Assembly: GCF_028768465.1 (NCBI RefSeq)
Contig: NZ_CP118225.1
Span: 5,189,001 to 5,253,000, forward strand
DNA from: Rhodopirellula sp. P2
GTDB lineage: Bacteria > Planctomycetota > Planctomycetia > Pirellulales > Pirellulaceae
DNA length: 64,000 nucleotides
Reading direction: 5' to 3'
The notes below the pieces were generated by a model. It ran no database searches, was not told where the DNA came from, and was given only the letters and a program-made list of their open reading frames with translations. Below, one piece after another: positions 40,515 to 48,493 of this stretch. Numbering within the stretch: position 1 is the stretch's first letter; each line of letters opens with the position of its first letter. The position numbers and the translations under genes were made by a program.

Positions 40515-40784
40515 ATGAACGATGCCATTGGTTTGATTGAAACGAAGGGCCTCTTGCCGTTGGTCGAAGCCACCGACGCGATGGCCAAAGCCGCCAACGT
40601 CGCCGTTGTCAAACGCGTCGACCTCGGTGGTGGCTTGGTCACCACCGTCGTCAGTGGTGACGTCGGCAGCGTCCGCGCCGCCGTCGAAGCTGGCTCCGCC
40701 GCCGCCGCTCAAGTGGGCGAATTGGTCAGCAGCCACGTGATCGCTCGTCCAGCCGAAGGCTTGATGAACGCCTACTTCAATTGA
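40515..40784 (+). CDS. BMC-H shell hexamer protein 2
   Basis: A second single-domain shell protein, 89 residues, beginning MNDAIGLIETKGLLPLVEATDAMAKAANV. Its pore loop reads DLGGG in place of KIGAG of the first paralogue, so the central pores of the two hexamers differ in charge. It has no C-terminal extension beyond the BMC fold. Side-by-side BMC-H genes with differing pores are typical of PVM-type loci. A purine-rich AGAGAAACTC precedes the ATG. Confidence 0.97.
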   Translation: MNDAIGLIETKGLLPLVEATDAMAKAANVAVVKRVDLGGGLVTTVVSGDVGSVRAAVEAGSAAAAQVGELVSSHVIARPAEGLMNAYFN

Positions 40785-40868
40785 TCGCTGCCGTGTGATC
40801 CGGTTGCGAAGTTCACAACCAGGTTCCCACACGCTGCGTGAAACCTCTTTCACAAGGACCGTGATTCG

Positions 40869-42104
40869 ATGTTGATCCTCGTTGCCAATCTGGGCTCCAC
40901 CAGTTTCAAGTACAAGCTGCTGGACATGTCCGGTGACTTTGAATCTGCGAACGCCTCGCCGGATTCTCGCGTGCTCGCTCGCGGGGCCGTCGATCGCATT
41001 GGCGAACCCATCAGTCAATGCGAAGTGATTGTGACGCGATCGCATCAAGGCGAAACGTTTCGCGAAGAAACGCAGATGCCCGTGCCGGATCATGGGGTTG
41101 CCGTTCAAGCCTGCTTGGACCAACTGACCCATCCTGAGAACGGATGTTTGAAAGAGGCCAATGAAGTTGCCGCGATCGGTTTCAAAGCCGTTCACGGTGG
41201 ACGCAAAAGTGGCACCTTCGTCGTCGACGACGAAGTGCTTGAAGCGATGGACGAGATGAGTGCCGCCGCGCCGGCGCACAACCCTCCGTACATCGCTGCG
41301 ATGAAACTGTTACGTCAACGTTTTCCGGAGCTACCGTTGGTCGCCGCGTTTGAAACCGAATTTCACGACACGATTTCGCCGGAGCGTCGCACCTACGCGA
41401 TCCCAGCGGAATGGACGCGTGAAATGCAAATTCAAAAGTGGGGATTCCATGGTTCCAGCCACCGCTTCATTGCCGAACGTGCCGCCGAAGTCTTGGGTCG
41501 CGACGACGCTAAGATCATCTCGTGTCACCTGGGCGGAAGCAGTTCGCTGACCGCGATCGATTCCGGCCAGAGCATCATGACCTCGATGGGCATGACACCT
41601 CAAACCGGCGTCCCGCAAAACAACCGTGTGGGCGATTTCGACGCTTTCGCGATCCCCTTGATCATGCAGCGAACCGGCCAATCGCTGGAAGAAGTCCTGC
41701 AAACACTCGCCAGCCAAGGTGGGCTGAAAGGTCTCTCCGGCGGCATGGCCGATTTGCGAGACATCGAGTCGGCCGCCGACGCAGGCAACGCTGACGCGAA
41801 GCTTGCACTGGGTGTTTACACCGAAGAGATTCGCCGTCACCTCGGCGGAATGATGGTCGCACTGGGTCGCTTGGACGCGATCGTGTTCACCGGAGGCATT
41901 GGTGAAAACAGCGACGTGGTCCGGGCCGCCGTTTGTGCTGGTCTGGAAGGTTTTGGCATCGAACTGGATGCCTCCAAGAATGACGGGATGCGTGGAGAAG
42001 GAAGCCTGCACACCGAGTCCAGCAAAACTCAGATTTTGGTTTTGCCCACCGACGAAGAATGGATTGTCGCCAAGCGAAGCCTCCGCGCTCTCGCCGCCCA
42101 GTAG
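40869..42104 (+). CDS. ackA: Acetate kinase-family enzyme (AckA)
   Basis: Acetate kinase converts acyl phosphate and ADP to the acid and ATP. In this operon it would take lactyl or propionyl phosphate made by PduL. The 411-residue chain shows the ASKHA signatures: LVANLGSTSFKYKLL at the N-terminus, GFHGSSHRF, CHLGGSSSLTAID, GVPQNNRVGDFDAF and FTGGIGENSDVVR. Typical AckA has N-x-G-S-S-S-x-K near its start; here it is NLGSTSFKYK, a small change. No targeting helix is obvious, so it may act outside the shell. Confidence 0.94.
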   Translation: MLILVANLGSTSFKYKLLDMSGDFESANASPDSRVLARGAVDRIGEPISQCEVIVTRSHQGETFREETQMPVPDHGVAVQACLDQLTHPENGCLKEANEVAAIGFKAVHGGRKSGTFVVDDEVLEAMDEMSAAAPAHNPPYIAAMKLLRQRFPELPLVAAFETEFHDTISPERRTYAIPAEWTREMQIQKWGFHGSSHRFIAERAAEVLGRDDAKIISCHLGGSSSLTAIDSGQSIMTSMGMTPQTGVPQNNRVGDFDAFAIPLIMQRTGQSLEEVLQTLASQGGLKGLSGGMADLRDIESAADAGNADAKLALGVYTEEIRRHLGGMMVALGRLDAIVFTGGIGENSDVVRAAVCAGLEGFGIELDASKNDGMRGEGSLHTESSKTQILVLPTDEEWIVAKRSLRALAAQ

Positions 42105-42166
42105 GCCAGGTCCCGCCTGGCTTGATTCAAACGCACTCCAACACATCACTTCAACCCACCACTCCC

Positions 42167-42475
42167 ATGTTCTTAGCCCGCGTCACCGGATCGGTCGTTT
42201 GCACCCAAAAGGTTGCATCCATGACCGGTCACAAGTTGTTGATTGTCGAGCCCTATCGGCTCGATGAGAAAACGCGTGCAAAGCTTACTTCAACGGGACG
42301 CACTTTCATCGCGGTCGACACGTTGGGCGCAGGCGAAGGTGAGTTGGTGTTGGTGTGCCAAGGCAGCAGCGCTCGACTGACCCCCGAAACCAAAACACTT
42401 CCCATCGACGCGGTCGTCATCGGCTTGGTCGATTCCGTTCACGTGGATGCCAAAGAGGTGAAAGCCAGCACCTAA
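42167..42475 (+). CDS. BMC-P shell vertex protein (EutN/CcmL family) 1
   Basis: This 102-residue pentamer-forming protein caps the shell vertices. It starts MFLARVTGSVVCTQKVASMTGHKLLIVEP, the EutN/CcmL pattern, continues with FIAVDTLGAGEGELVLVCQGSSARL and ends DAVVIGLVDSVHVD. The ATG at 42167 is the family start; the longer frame from 42059 only reads through ackA. It is one of three different vertex proteins in this operon, a PVM-type trait. Confidence 0.95.
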   Translation: MFLARVTGSVVCTQKVASMTGHKLLIVEPYRLDEKTRAKLTSTGRTFIAVDTLGAGEGELVLVCQGSSARLTPETKTLPIDAVVIGLVDSVHVDAKEVKAST

Positions 42476-42528
42476 CCCGTGCCCACGCTTTCCCGTTCCA
42501 CTCCATCCCCCCTGACTCATCTCTCATC

Positions 42529-43953
42529 ATGCAACTCGACGAAAACACCATTCGCAGCGTGGTCGCACAAGTCCTCGCCGAAGTCGGCCCGATGCCTAGC
42601 GTGTCCGGCTCAGCCAGCGTTCACGAAGGTCGCCATGGCATCTTCGGCAACGCTTCGGATGCGGTCACCGCGGCCCGTCATGCATTCGAGCAGCTTCGCC
42701 AACGTCCGATGGAAGATCGCAAACGCGTCATCGACATCATTCGCAAAATCAGCATTGAAAACTGCGAAGAGCTTGGCCTGATGGAAATGCGGGAAACCGG
42801 CATCGGTCGCCCCGAACATAAAATCGAAAAACTGCGGGCCCTCGGCGAACTGTCGCCGGGCACCGAATTCCTGCAAACCAAAGCCTTCTCCGGTGACCAC
42901 GGACTGGCGATCATCGAGCGAGCCCCATTTGGAGTCATCGCAGCGATCACCCCCGTTACCCACAGCCTGCCCACGATCACCGGCAACGCCGTCAGCATGA
43001 TCGCCGGCGGGAACGCGGTTGTCGTCAACCCGCACCCCTCGGGGCGTCTGGTTGCCGTCGAAGGTGTTCGTCGCTTCAACGAAGAAATCGCTCGGGAAGT
43101 TGGCATCGACAATCTGATCTGCGTGATCGCCGAACCCACGCTCGAAAGTGCGGCGGAGTTGTTTGGGCACCGCGACGTGGCCTTGATCTGCGTCACCGGT
43201 GGTCCCGCCGTTGGACGCGCCGCTCTGAACAGTGGCAAACGAGCCATTGTCGCCGGCCCCGGCAACCCACCCGTCGTCGTCGACGAAACCGCCGACCTGG
43301 ACAACGCCGCTCGCTGCATCATTCAAGGTGGTGCTTATGACAACAACCTGTTGTGCATCGCTGAAAAAGAAGTCTTCGTCGTGGAATCCGTGTTCGACGA
43401 CATGCTGGCCGCCATGCGACGCGCCGGAGCCGTCCAGCTCGACCAAGCTCAAATCGCGAAACTCGCGTCGGTTGCGATCACCCAAGTCGGCGACGACAAC
43501 CACGACGCCGCCGCGAAGGATTACATCGGCAAAGACGCGTCCGTTTTGGCTGCCGCTGCTGGCGTGAAGGTTCCCGAATCGTGCGAATTGATCTTCGGCG
43601 AAACCGATGAACATCACCCGTTCGTGAGCGTCGAACAGATGATGCCGTTCATCCCGTTTGTCCGAGCACGCGACGTCGATCACGCGATCTCGATGGCCAA
43701 GCACTACGAGCACGGCTTCCGACACACCGCGATCATTCACTCGCGCAACGTTCACAACATGACCAAGATGGGCAAGGAACTGGACACGACCTTGTACGTC
43801 AAGAACGGACCTTGCATGGCAGCCCTGGGACTCGGCGGGGAAGGCTACCTGTCGTTCTCCATTGCGGGCCCCACCGGCGAAGGCGTCACGACCCCCGACA
43901 CGTTCACTCGCGAACGACGCTGCAGCATGATTGACGAATTGCGAGTGGTCTGA
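42529..43953 (+). CDS. CoA-acylating aldehyde dehydrogenase (PduP/EutE-like), encapsulated
   Basis: This enzyme oxidises an aldehyde (probably lactaldehyde or propionaldehyde) to acyl-CoA with NAD. It is 474 residues from the ATG at 42529. Residues 4-20 (DENTIRSVVAQVLAEVG) form an amphipathic encapsulation-type helix followed by a linker. The body shows PFGVIAAITPVTHSLPT, NAVVVNPHPSG, LICVTGGPAVGRAA and the catalytic cysteine C276 in GGAYDNNLLCIAEKEVFV. A 2-bp gap precedes the next gene, so they are coupled. Confidence 0.96.
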   Translation: MQLDENTIRSVVAQVLAEVGPMPSVSGSASVHEGRHGIFGNASDAVTAARHAFEQLRQRPMEDRKRVIDIIRKISIENCEELGLMEMRETGIGRPEHKIEKLRALGELSPGTEFLQTKAFSGDHGLAIIERAPFGVIAAITPVTHSLPTITGNAVSMIAGGNAVVVNPHPSGRLVAVEGVRRFNEEIAREVGIDNLICVIAEPTLESAAELFGHRDVALICVTGGPAVGRAALNSGKRAIVAGPGNPPVVVDETADLDNAARCIIQGGAYDNNLLCIAEKEVFVVESVFDDMLAAMRRAGAVQLDQAQIAKLASVAITQVGDDNHDAAAKDYIGKDASVLAAAAGVKVPESCELIFGETDEHHPFVSVEQMMPFIPFVRARDVDHAISMAKHYEHGFRHTAIIHSRNVHNMTKMGKELDTTLYVKNGPCMAALGLGGEGYLSFSIAGPTGEGVTTPDTFTRERRCSMIDELRVV

Positions 43954-43955
43954 GC

Positions 43956-44246
43956 ATGCAACCCGCACGCGTCATCGGTCACACCCGCGCGACCGTCAAA
44001 CACGAATCCCTGCAAGGCCAACGTCTCGTCATCGCCCAACCCACCGGCGTTGACGAGAAACCGGACGGAGCACCGTTGCTCGTGTTGGACGAACTGGGCT
44101 GCCGAGTCGGTGACCGTGTGATGTTGACCAGTGAAACCGGCCCCATCCGCGAGATGACCGGATCGGAAAGTTGCCCTGCTCGCTGGAGTGTGATGGGCCT
44201 GATCGACGAACCGACGACGACGAAGAAGAAATCCAAGACGAAGTGA
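43956..44246 (+). CDS. BMC-P shell vertex protein (EutN/CcmL family) 2
   Basis: This 96-residue EutN/CcmL-type protein begins MQPARVIGHTRATVKHESLQGQRLVIAQP, with VLDELGCRVGDRVMLTSETGPIREM and CPARWSVMGLIDEP as the remaining strands. It ends in a lysine-rich tail (TTTKKKSKTK) that the other two vertex proteins lack. It directly follows the aldehyde dehydrogenase gene. Confidence 0.93.
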   Translation: MQPARVIGHTRATVKHESLQGQRLVIAQPTGVDEKPDGAPLLVLDELGCRVGDRVMLTSETGPIREMTGSESCPARWSVMGLIDEPTTTKKKSKTK

Positions 44247-44300
44247 TGTGGCATGGGCTTCCAGCTTGTGAATCAGAGACCACTGCAAGAACCGAATTCT

Positions 44301-44355
44301 GGCGAATCCGGCTACATCCGGCGAATCCGACTACATCGGACGAATCCGGCTACCA
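44301..44355 (+). repeat. Three direct ~18-bp repeats inside the BMC operon
   Basis: GGCGAATCCGGCTACATCC and two diverged copies start at 44301, 44320 and 44338, in the 122-bp spacer before the next gene. They are too short and imperfect to assign a function. Confidence 0.7.
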
Positions 44356-44368
44356 ACGAAGAACACAA

Positions 44369-45043
44369 ATGACCTCTCCCGCAACCCAAACCGCTACGCC
44401 CAACAGCGTCGACATCGCGTCGATCGTTGAGCAGGTGTTGCGCCGCTTGCGAGAACAAACCGGAACGAGCGTTTCGACATCCAAAGCAGCCACCAGCGGC
44501 CAGCCTGCTCACGTCCTCAGCGACAAAGTCATCAGCGTCGATGTCATTCGCGGCATCCCCTCGGGAGTCACCCAGGTTCAGTTGTCCGGAGGCATCGTGA
44601 CCCCTGCTGCCCGTGACGAAATGCGAGCACGCGGGATCACGCTGGCAGGCACGAAGCCCACCGCGACCGCCTCCAAGAAACTCGCCGTCAATCACGGCAA
44701 ACGATTCGTCCAACTGCACACCGACTCCTCCTCCGAATCGATTCGCGACGCTTTGACACGCCAGCTTTCGCTTCGCGGCGTCGATCATTGCCCCCAAGCT
44801 GCTCGTTCGGTGGTCGTGACCGAGCGTCCCGCCGCAACGCTGCTCGGCCGCATCCAATCCGGTTCGCGAGCGGTGTTGATTACTCGCCTGGAAGACATCG
44901 CAAGATTCGGCTCGGAAATTGACGCTGACACGTTCGTGCTCGACGGGCAGCGTTTTAATCTGGTTGCGCTGGTCAACGCCGCGAGCACCATCGCTCAATT
45001 GCCAACGTCATCCGCATCCACTTCACAGGAGACTTCTCGATGA
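44369..45043 (+). CDS. Unknown BMC-operon protein with N-terminal encapsulation-type helix
   Basis: This 224-residue protein has, after a short Thr/Pro lead, an amphipathic helix VDIASIVEQVLRRLREQTG (about residues 14-32) and an Ala/Ser/Thr linker. That is the layout of a microcompartment cargo protein. The body shows SGGIVTPAARDEMRARGITL, reminiscent of the 'LTPSAREL' motif seen in EutT-like proteins, and later PAATLLGRIQSGSRAVLITRLEDIARFGSEIDADTFVLDGQRFNL, faintly like RpiB-type proteins. Neither match is strong, and no catalytic residues can be assigned. It overlaps the third BMC-P gene by ATGA. Probably a core PVM-locus protein of unknown activity. Confidence 0.85.
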   Translation: MTSPATQTATPNSVDIASIVEQVLRRLREQTGTSVSTSKAATSGQPAHVLSDKVISVDVIRGIPSGVTQVQLSGGIVTPAARDEMRARGITLAGTKPTATASKKLAVNHGKRFVQLHTDSSSESIRDALTRQLSLRGVDHCPQAARSVVVTERPAATLLGRIQSGSRAVLITRLEDIARFGSEIDADTFVLDGQRFNLVALVNAASTIAQLPTSSASTSQETSR

Positions 45044-45342
45044 AGATCGCACGTGTGGTTGGAACCGTGACGTTGTCGCAGATGCACCCGTCCATGAAGG
45101 GCTACAAACTTCGCTGTGTTGAAGTGGTGGAGTCCGCGGATCAAATCCAAGTCAACCAGGACGACGCGAAACCCCTTGGTGGCGACACCATCGTCGCGTG
45201 GGATTTGGTTGGCAGTGGACAAGGGGACTGGGTCGCGTTGGCCGAGGGTCCCGAATCCGCCGCCCCCTTCCGCCCCGATGTCAAACCAACGGACGCCTCC
45301 ATCGTCGCCATCCTGGATCACTGCGAGGTGCAAACCTCGTGA
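45040..45342 (+). CDS. BMC-P shell vertex protein (EutN/CcmL family) 3
   Basis: This 100-residue pentamer protein starts MKIARVVGTVTLSQMHPSMKGYKLRCVEVV and ends SIVAILDHCEV, with DTIVAWDLVGSGQGDWVALAEGPESAAPFRP between, a full EutN/CcmL fold. It overlaps the stop of the unknown cargo-like gene by four bases. The third vertex paralogue may fix different neighbours or stages of assembly. Confidence 0.96.
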   Translation: MKIARVVGTVTLSQMHPSMKGYKLRCVEVVESADQIQVNQDDAKPLGGDTIVAWDLVGSGQGDWVALAEGPESAAPFRPDVKPTDASIVAILDHCEVQTS

Positions 45343-45428
45343 CGAATCAAATTTAGCTCGGAACGGCCACCCCGTTCCCGTTCATCTCCCATCTCTCGAC
45401 CTCCCTTTCCTGACTTGGACCACTTGTC

Positions 45429-46292
45429 ATGCAAAACATCCATAAGATCAAACAAGACATGTGCGACATCGGTCGCCGCATCTACAACCGTCAATTCGCG
45501 GCGGCCAACGACGGCAACATCACCGTCCGCGTCAGCGACAACGAAGTCCTCTGCACACCGACGATGCACTGCAAAGGCTATTTGACGCCCGACGACATCT
45601 CGATGATCGACATGACCGGCAAGCAAATCTCCGGTCGCAAAAAACGCAGTAGCGAAGCGTTGTTGCACTTGGAAATCTACAAGCAACGCGCCGACATCAA
45701 GTCGGTTGTCCACTGCCACCCACCGCACGCGACTGCTTTCGCGATTGCTCGCGAACCCATTCCCCAGTGCATTTTGCCTGAAGTCGAGGTGTTCCTCGGC
45801 GACGTGCCGATCACCAAGTACGAAACACCTGGCGGACAAGCCTTCGCCGACACGATCATTCCTTTCGTTGAAAAAACCAACGTGATGATCCTGGCCAACC
45901 ACGGCACGGTTTCGTACGGCGAATCCGTCGAACGAGCCTACTGGTGGACCGAGATCCTGGACTCGTACTGCCGCATGCTGTTGCTGGCCAAGCAACTGGG
46001 CAACGTTTCGTACCTGGACGAAACCAAGTCGCGTGAATTGTTGGAATTGAAGGACAAATGGGGATTCAAGGACCCCCGCAACACGACTGAGTTCGAAGAT
46101 TGCGACATCTGTGCCAACGACATTTTCCGCGATTCCTGGAAAGACTCGGGCGTCGAACGCCGTGCGTTTGCACCACCACCACCGATCAAGACATCCGGTT
46201 CGGCTTCGTCGGCACCTGCTGGTGTGGACGAAGAACAGCTCGTGAAGCTGATCACCAACGAAGTCATGCGTCAGATGAAAGCCTCGAGCTAG
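45429..46292 (+). CDS. Class II aldolase (L-fuculose/L-rhamnulose-phosphate type) with C-terminal encapsulation peptide
   Basis: This aldolase should split fuculose- or rhamnulose-1-phosphate to DHAP and L-lactaldehyde, the aldehyde source for the compartment. Catalytic E76 and the zinc ligands H95, H97 (VVHCHPPH) and H158 (ANHGTVS) match E. coli FucA (E73, H92, H94, H155) with a constant offset of three. After a Pro/Ala/Gly linker the C-terminal helix DEEQLVKLITNEVMRQMKASS (about 267-287) looks like an encapsulation peptide. Length is 287 residues, longer than free aldolases (about 215) by that extension. Confidence 0.96.
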   Translation: MQNIHKIKQDMCDIGRRIYNRQFAAANDGNITVRVSDNEVLCTPTMHCKGYLTPDDISMIDMTGKQISGRKKRSSEALLHLEIYKQRADIKSVVHCHPPHATAFAIAREPIPQCILPEVEVFLGDVPITKYETPGGQAFADTIIPFVEKTNVMILANHGTVSYGESVERAYWWTEILDSYCRMLLLAKQLGNVSYLDETKSRELLELKDKWGFKDPRNTTEFEDCDICANDIFRDSWKDSGVERRAFAPPPPIKTSGSASSAPAGVDEEQLVKLITNEVMRQMKASS

Positions 46293-46315
46293 AGGTCTGT
46301 TCCAACTCAATTTCA

Positions 46316-46472
46316 GGGTAGCGAAACTCGTCAAGAGTTTCGTTGGTTGCTCAACTTCGGGTAGCGAAACTCGTCAAGAGTTTCGTTGGCTGCTCAACTT
46401 CGGGTAGCGAAACTCGTCAAGAGTTTCGAAGCTTGCGGGAGAACCGAAAGTCTTGACGACTTCCGCTACGAT
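46316..46472 (+). repeat. Three 43-bp direct repeats plus inverted copy in the operon spacer
   Basis: The unit with core GTAGCGAAACTCGTCAAGAG is repeated at 46316, 46359 and 46402. An inverted, diverged copy (CGAAAGTCTTGACGACTTCC) follows at about 46447. Each unit also contains a short hairpin (GAAACTC...GAGTTTC). The block sits between the aldolase and the LDH/MDH-like gene and could form alternative stem-loops in the operon RNA. Confidence 0.85.
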
Positions 46473-46543
46473 CGCAGCCCTTTGCCACCTTGTTGTGACG
46501 CTCCCACCCAAACCATCCCCCACCATTCAACTCAACTGATCCC

Positions 46544-47479
46544 ATGAAAGTTTCCATCATTGGTGCCGGCGGCCTCGTCGGATCTTGTGCCGCTTACGCG
46601 TTGCAGTGCGGCGGCCTGGCTCGCGAAATCGCGTTGTTGGACGTCAACGTTGAAACCGCTGTGGGACACGCTTTGGACCTGCAGCACGGTTCGCCAAGCG
46701 TCGCGGATCAAACGATCGTGGGTGGTGGTTACGAGCACATCCCGGACAGCGACATCATCTGCATCACCGCAGGCCTGCGTCGCAAGCCGGACGAATCACG
46801 CCTGGACCTGATCAACCGCAACACCGACCTGTTCGTGCAAATCCTTCGCGACGTGAAAGCCGCTGGCCCGAAGTCATCGGCGATCGTCTTGGTCGTCAGC
46901 AACCCGGTCGACATCCTGACCTACGTGGCGGCGGGCATGCTGGGATTGCCGACCAAGCAAGTCATTGGTTTGGGAACGCAACTTGATACGATCCGATTCT
47001 GCTCGTTGATCGCGGAAGAACTCAAGGCACCTCCCACGCAAACGAAAGCGTTGATTCTGGGCGAGCACGGCGACTCGATGGTTCCCATCTGGAGCAGTGC
47101 CACCATCGGCAGTTTGCCACTGGATAAATTCCCTGGCTGGAACCCAGCGCTCGCAAACCAACTGTTCACTCGGACGCGGGGCAGTGGCGCCGAAGTCATC
47201 AAACGCAAAGGCGGAGCGGGCTTCGCCGTCGGCATCGCCATTCGCGATGTGATCGATGCCGTGATTCTGGACCGCAAGTGCCTGCTGCCCGTCAGCAGCG
47301 TGCAATCAGGATGCTACGGCATCCACGACGTCGCCCTCAGCGTCCCCACCGTGGTTGGCCGCGCCGGTGTCGTCGATCAACTCGAAATCGACCTGTGGCC
47401 CAAAGAAGTCCAAGGCCTCCGAGCCAGCGGCGCCGCCCTCCGCAAAACCCTCGACACCGTCTTGCCACGGATCAAGTGA
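46544..47479 (+). CDS. Lactate/malate dehydrogenase-family enzyme of the BMC locus
   Basis: This 311-residue NAD-dependent dehydrogenase starts with SIIGAGGLVGS (Rossmann motif) and has the catalytic His in LGEHGDSMVP and the substrate-binding arginines (DESRLDL; Asp-His relay intact). At the residue that separates lactate from malate dehydrogenases (position 102 in LDH) it has R80 in the loop GLRRKPDESR, as in malate dehydrogenase, while the rest of the loop looks LDH-like. It probably regenerates NAD in or near the microcompartment. It lacks an obvious encapsulation helix. It is the last gene of the operon, after a 251-bp spacer holding repeats. Confidence 0.93.
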   Translation: MKVSIIGAGGLVGSCAAYALQCGGLAREIALLDVNVETAVGHALDLQHGSPSVADQTIVGGGYEHIPDSDIICITAGLRRKPDESRLDLINRNTDLFVQILRDVKAAGPKSSAIVLVVSNPVDILTYVAAGMLGLPTKQVIGLGTQLDTIRFCSLIAEELKAPPTQTKALILGEHGDSMVPIWSSATIGSLPLDKFPGWNPALANQLFTRTRGSGAEVIKRKGGAGFAVGIAIRDVIDAVILDRKCLLPVSSVQSGCYGIHDVALSVPTVVGRAGVVDQLEIDLWPKEVQGLRASGAALRKTLDTVLPRIK

Positions 47480-47638
47480 AGTGCCCCAGGGGCGATGCCC
47501 CTGGCTTCGATAACACAGGCTCTTGGCCAGTCAACACGTTGGCCAAAGGCCAAACTCAACATAGCCAGCGGGCAACGCCCCTGGTCTCGCATCGCGTCCC
47601 CAAACGCTTTGGCTGACGGCCAAATTCATCGGTCGCCA

Positions 47639-48091
47639 TCACTCCCAAACATATCGTTCGTCAAACGCAATCCCATACCGTTTGAGGAAATCGCGATATT
47701 CCTCTTGAAATGTCGTTGTTCGGTGATGCTCCTGCTGATTTTCGATGTACGCAACGACGCTTTCACGATGCGTCGGGGATACGGAGAAGATCCCATACCC
47801 GCGTTGCCAATAAAATTTGTCCAGATTGGGACGCAGCGTTTTCACGAACTTGGACGTCTCCCGTTTGACCTTCTCAACAAATTCTTTTGCCGGATGAAGC
47901 CGGCCCATATCAAACAAAACGTGAACATGATCGTCGACTCCTCCCACGACTACGAACGCGGCCCCCATCTCGCGTAGCACCGATGCCAGGTACGCATGGA
48001 CTCGGTCACGGATATCGTCCTTTAGGAACGGGAATCGATTCTTGGTGCTAAAGATCAAATGAGCGTAGAGCTGAGACAATGACTGGGGCAT
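47639..48091 (-). CDS. tnpA: IS200/IS605-like (REP-associated) Y1 transposase
   Basis: This 150-residue HUH single-strand transposase shows the histidine pair H55-V-H57 (DDHVHVLFDM), the catalytic Tyr region VVAYIENQQEHH (Y115) and the typical start SLSQLYAHLIFSTKNRFPFL. Relatives move by single-strand excision, or act as RAYT proteins on palindromic repeats. The ATG at 48091 is the family start. No TnpB or IscB is present. The coding region is intact, so activity is possible. Its flanks carry duplicated palindromes, and a fragment of a second copy lies at 48420-48449. Confidence 0.93.
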   Translation of the reverse strand: MPQSLSQLYAHLIFSTKNRFPFLKDDIRDRVHAYLASVLREMGAAFVVVGGVDDHVHVLFDMGRLHPAKEFVEKVKRETSKFVKTLRPNLDKFYWQRGYGIFSVSPTHRESVVAYIENQQEHHRTTTFQEEYRDFLKRYGIAFDERYVWE

Positions 48092-48419
48092 CGTGGTCTC
48101 CGTTGTTCGATTGAATTCGGCCGTTGGCCAGAGTAGCCGATCAACTGTCAACTTAGCCGATCACAATTCCGTGATGTTGTGAGAAGCAGAAGGGTGATGC
48201 CCCACAACGTATGCCGGGCGGCCCGGTTGATTTTGGCCGTTGGCCAAACCGATCGATGATGGTTCGTGTCCCAGGGGCGATGCCCCTGGCTTCGATGACA
48301 CTGGCCGTTGGCCAGTCAACACGTTGGGCAAAGGGCAAACTCAACATAGCCAGCGAGCAACGCCCCTGGTCTTGCAACGCGTCCCCAAACGCTTTGGCCA
48401 ACGGCCAAAATCATCCGAC

Positions 48420-48449
48420 TCATGGCTCATAAACATATCGTTCGCCAAT
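48420..48449 (-). pseudogene. 3' remnant of a second IS200-like transposase
   Basis: Read on the minus strand, the sequence encodes GERYVYEP and a stop, matching the end DERYVWE of the intact transposase; its upstream part is gone. It sits in the right-hand duplicated flank. Confidence 0.6.
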
Positions 48450-48493
48450 AGTCGACGACGGGGCCGTCGAAACGGAACCACGCCCCCCACCGC

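Larger units (their letters stand above)
47484..48449. mobile_element. IS200/REP-type element with duplicated flanks
   Basis: A ~180-bp direct duplication brackets the transposase gene. The left copy (47484-47663) and right copy (48269-48449) share CCCAGGGGCGATGCCCCTGG, then AGTCAACACGTTGG and GCAACGCCCCTGGTCT, and at their ends TAAACATATCGTTCG or CAAACATATCGTTCG. That last match means the right copy contains the final codons of a second, otherwise lost transposase gene. The element thus looks like a partial tandem copy, with a remnant at 48420-48449 on the minus strand. Confidence 0.7.

Noticed and set aside
38430-47479. Propanediol- or ethanolamine-type microcompartment
   Set aside because: No diol dehydratase, ethanolamine lyase or BMC-T gene; the aldolase and the three BMC-P genes point to the PVM type.
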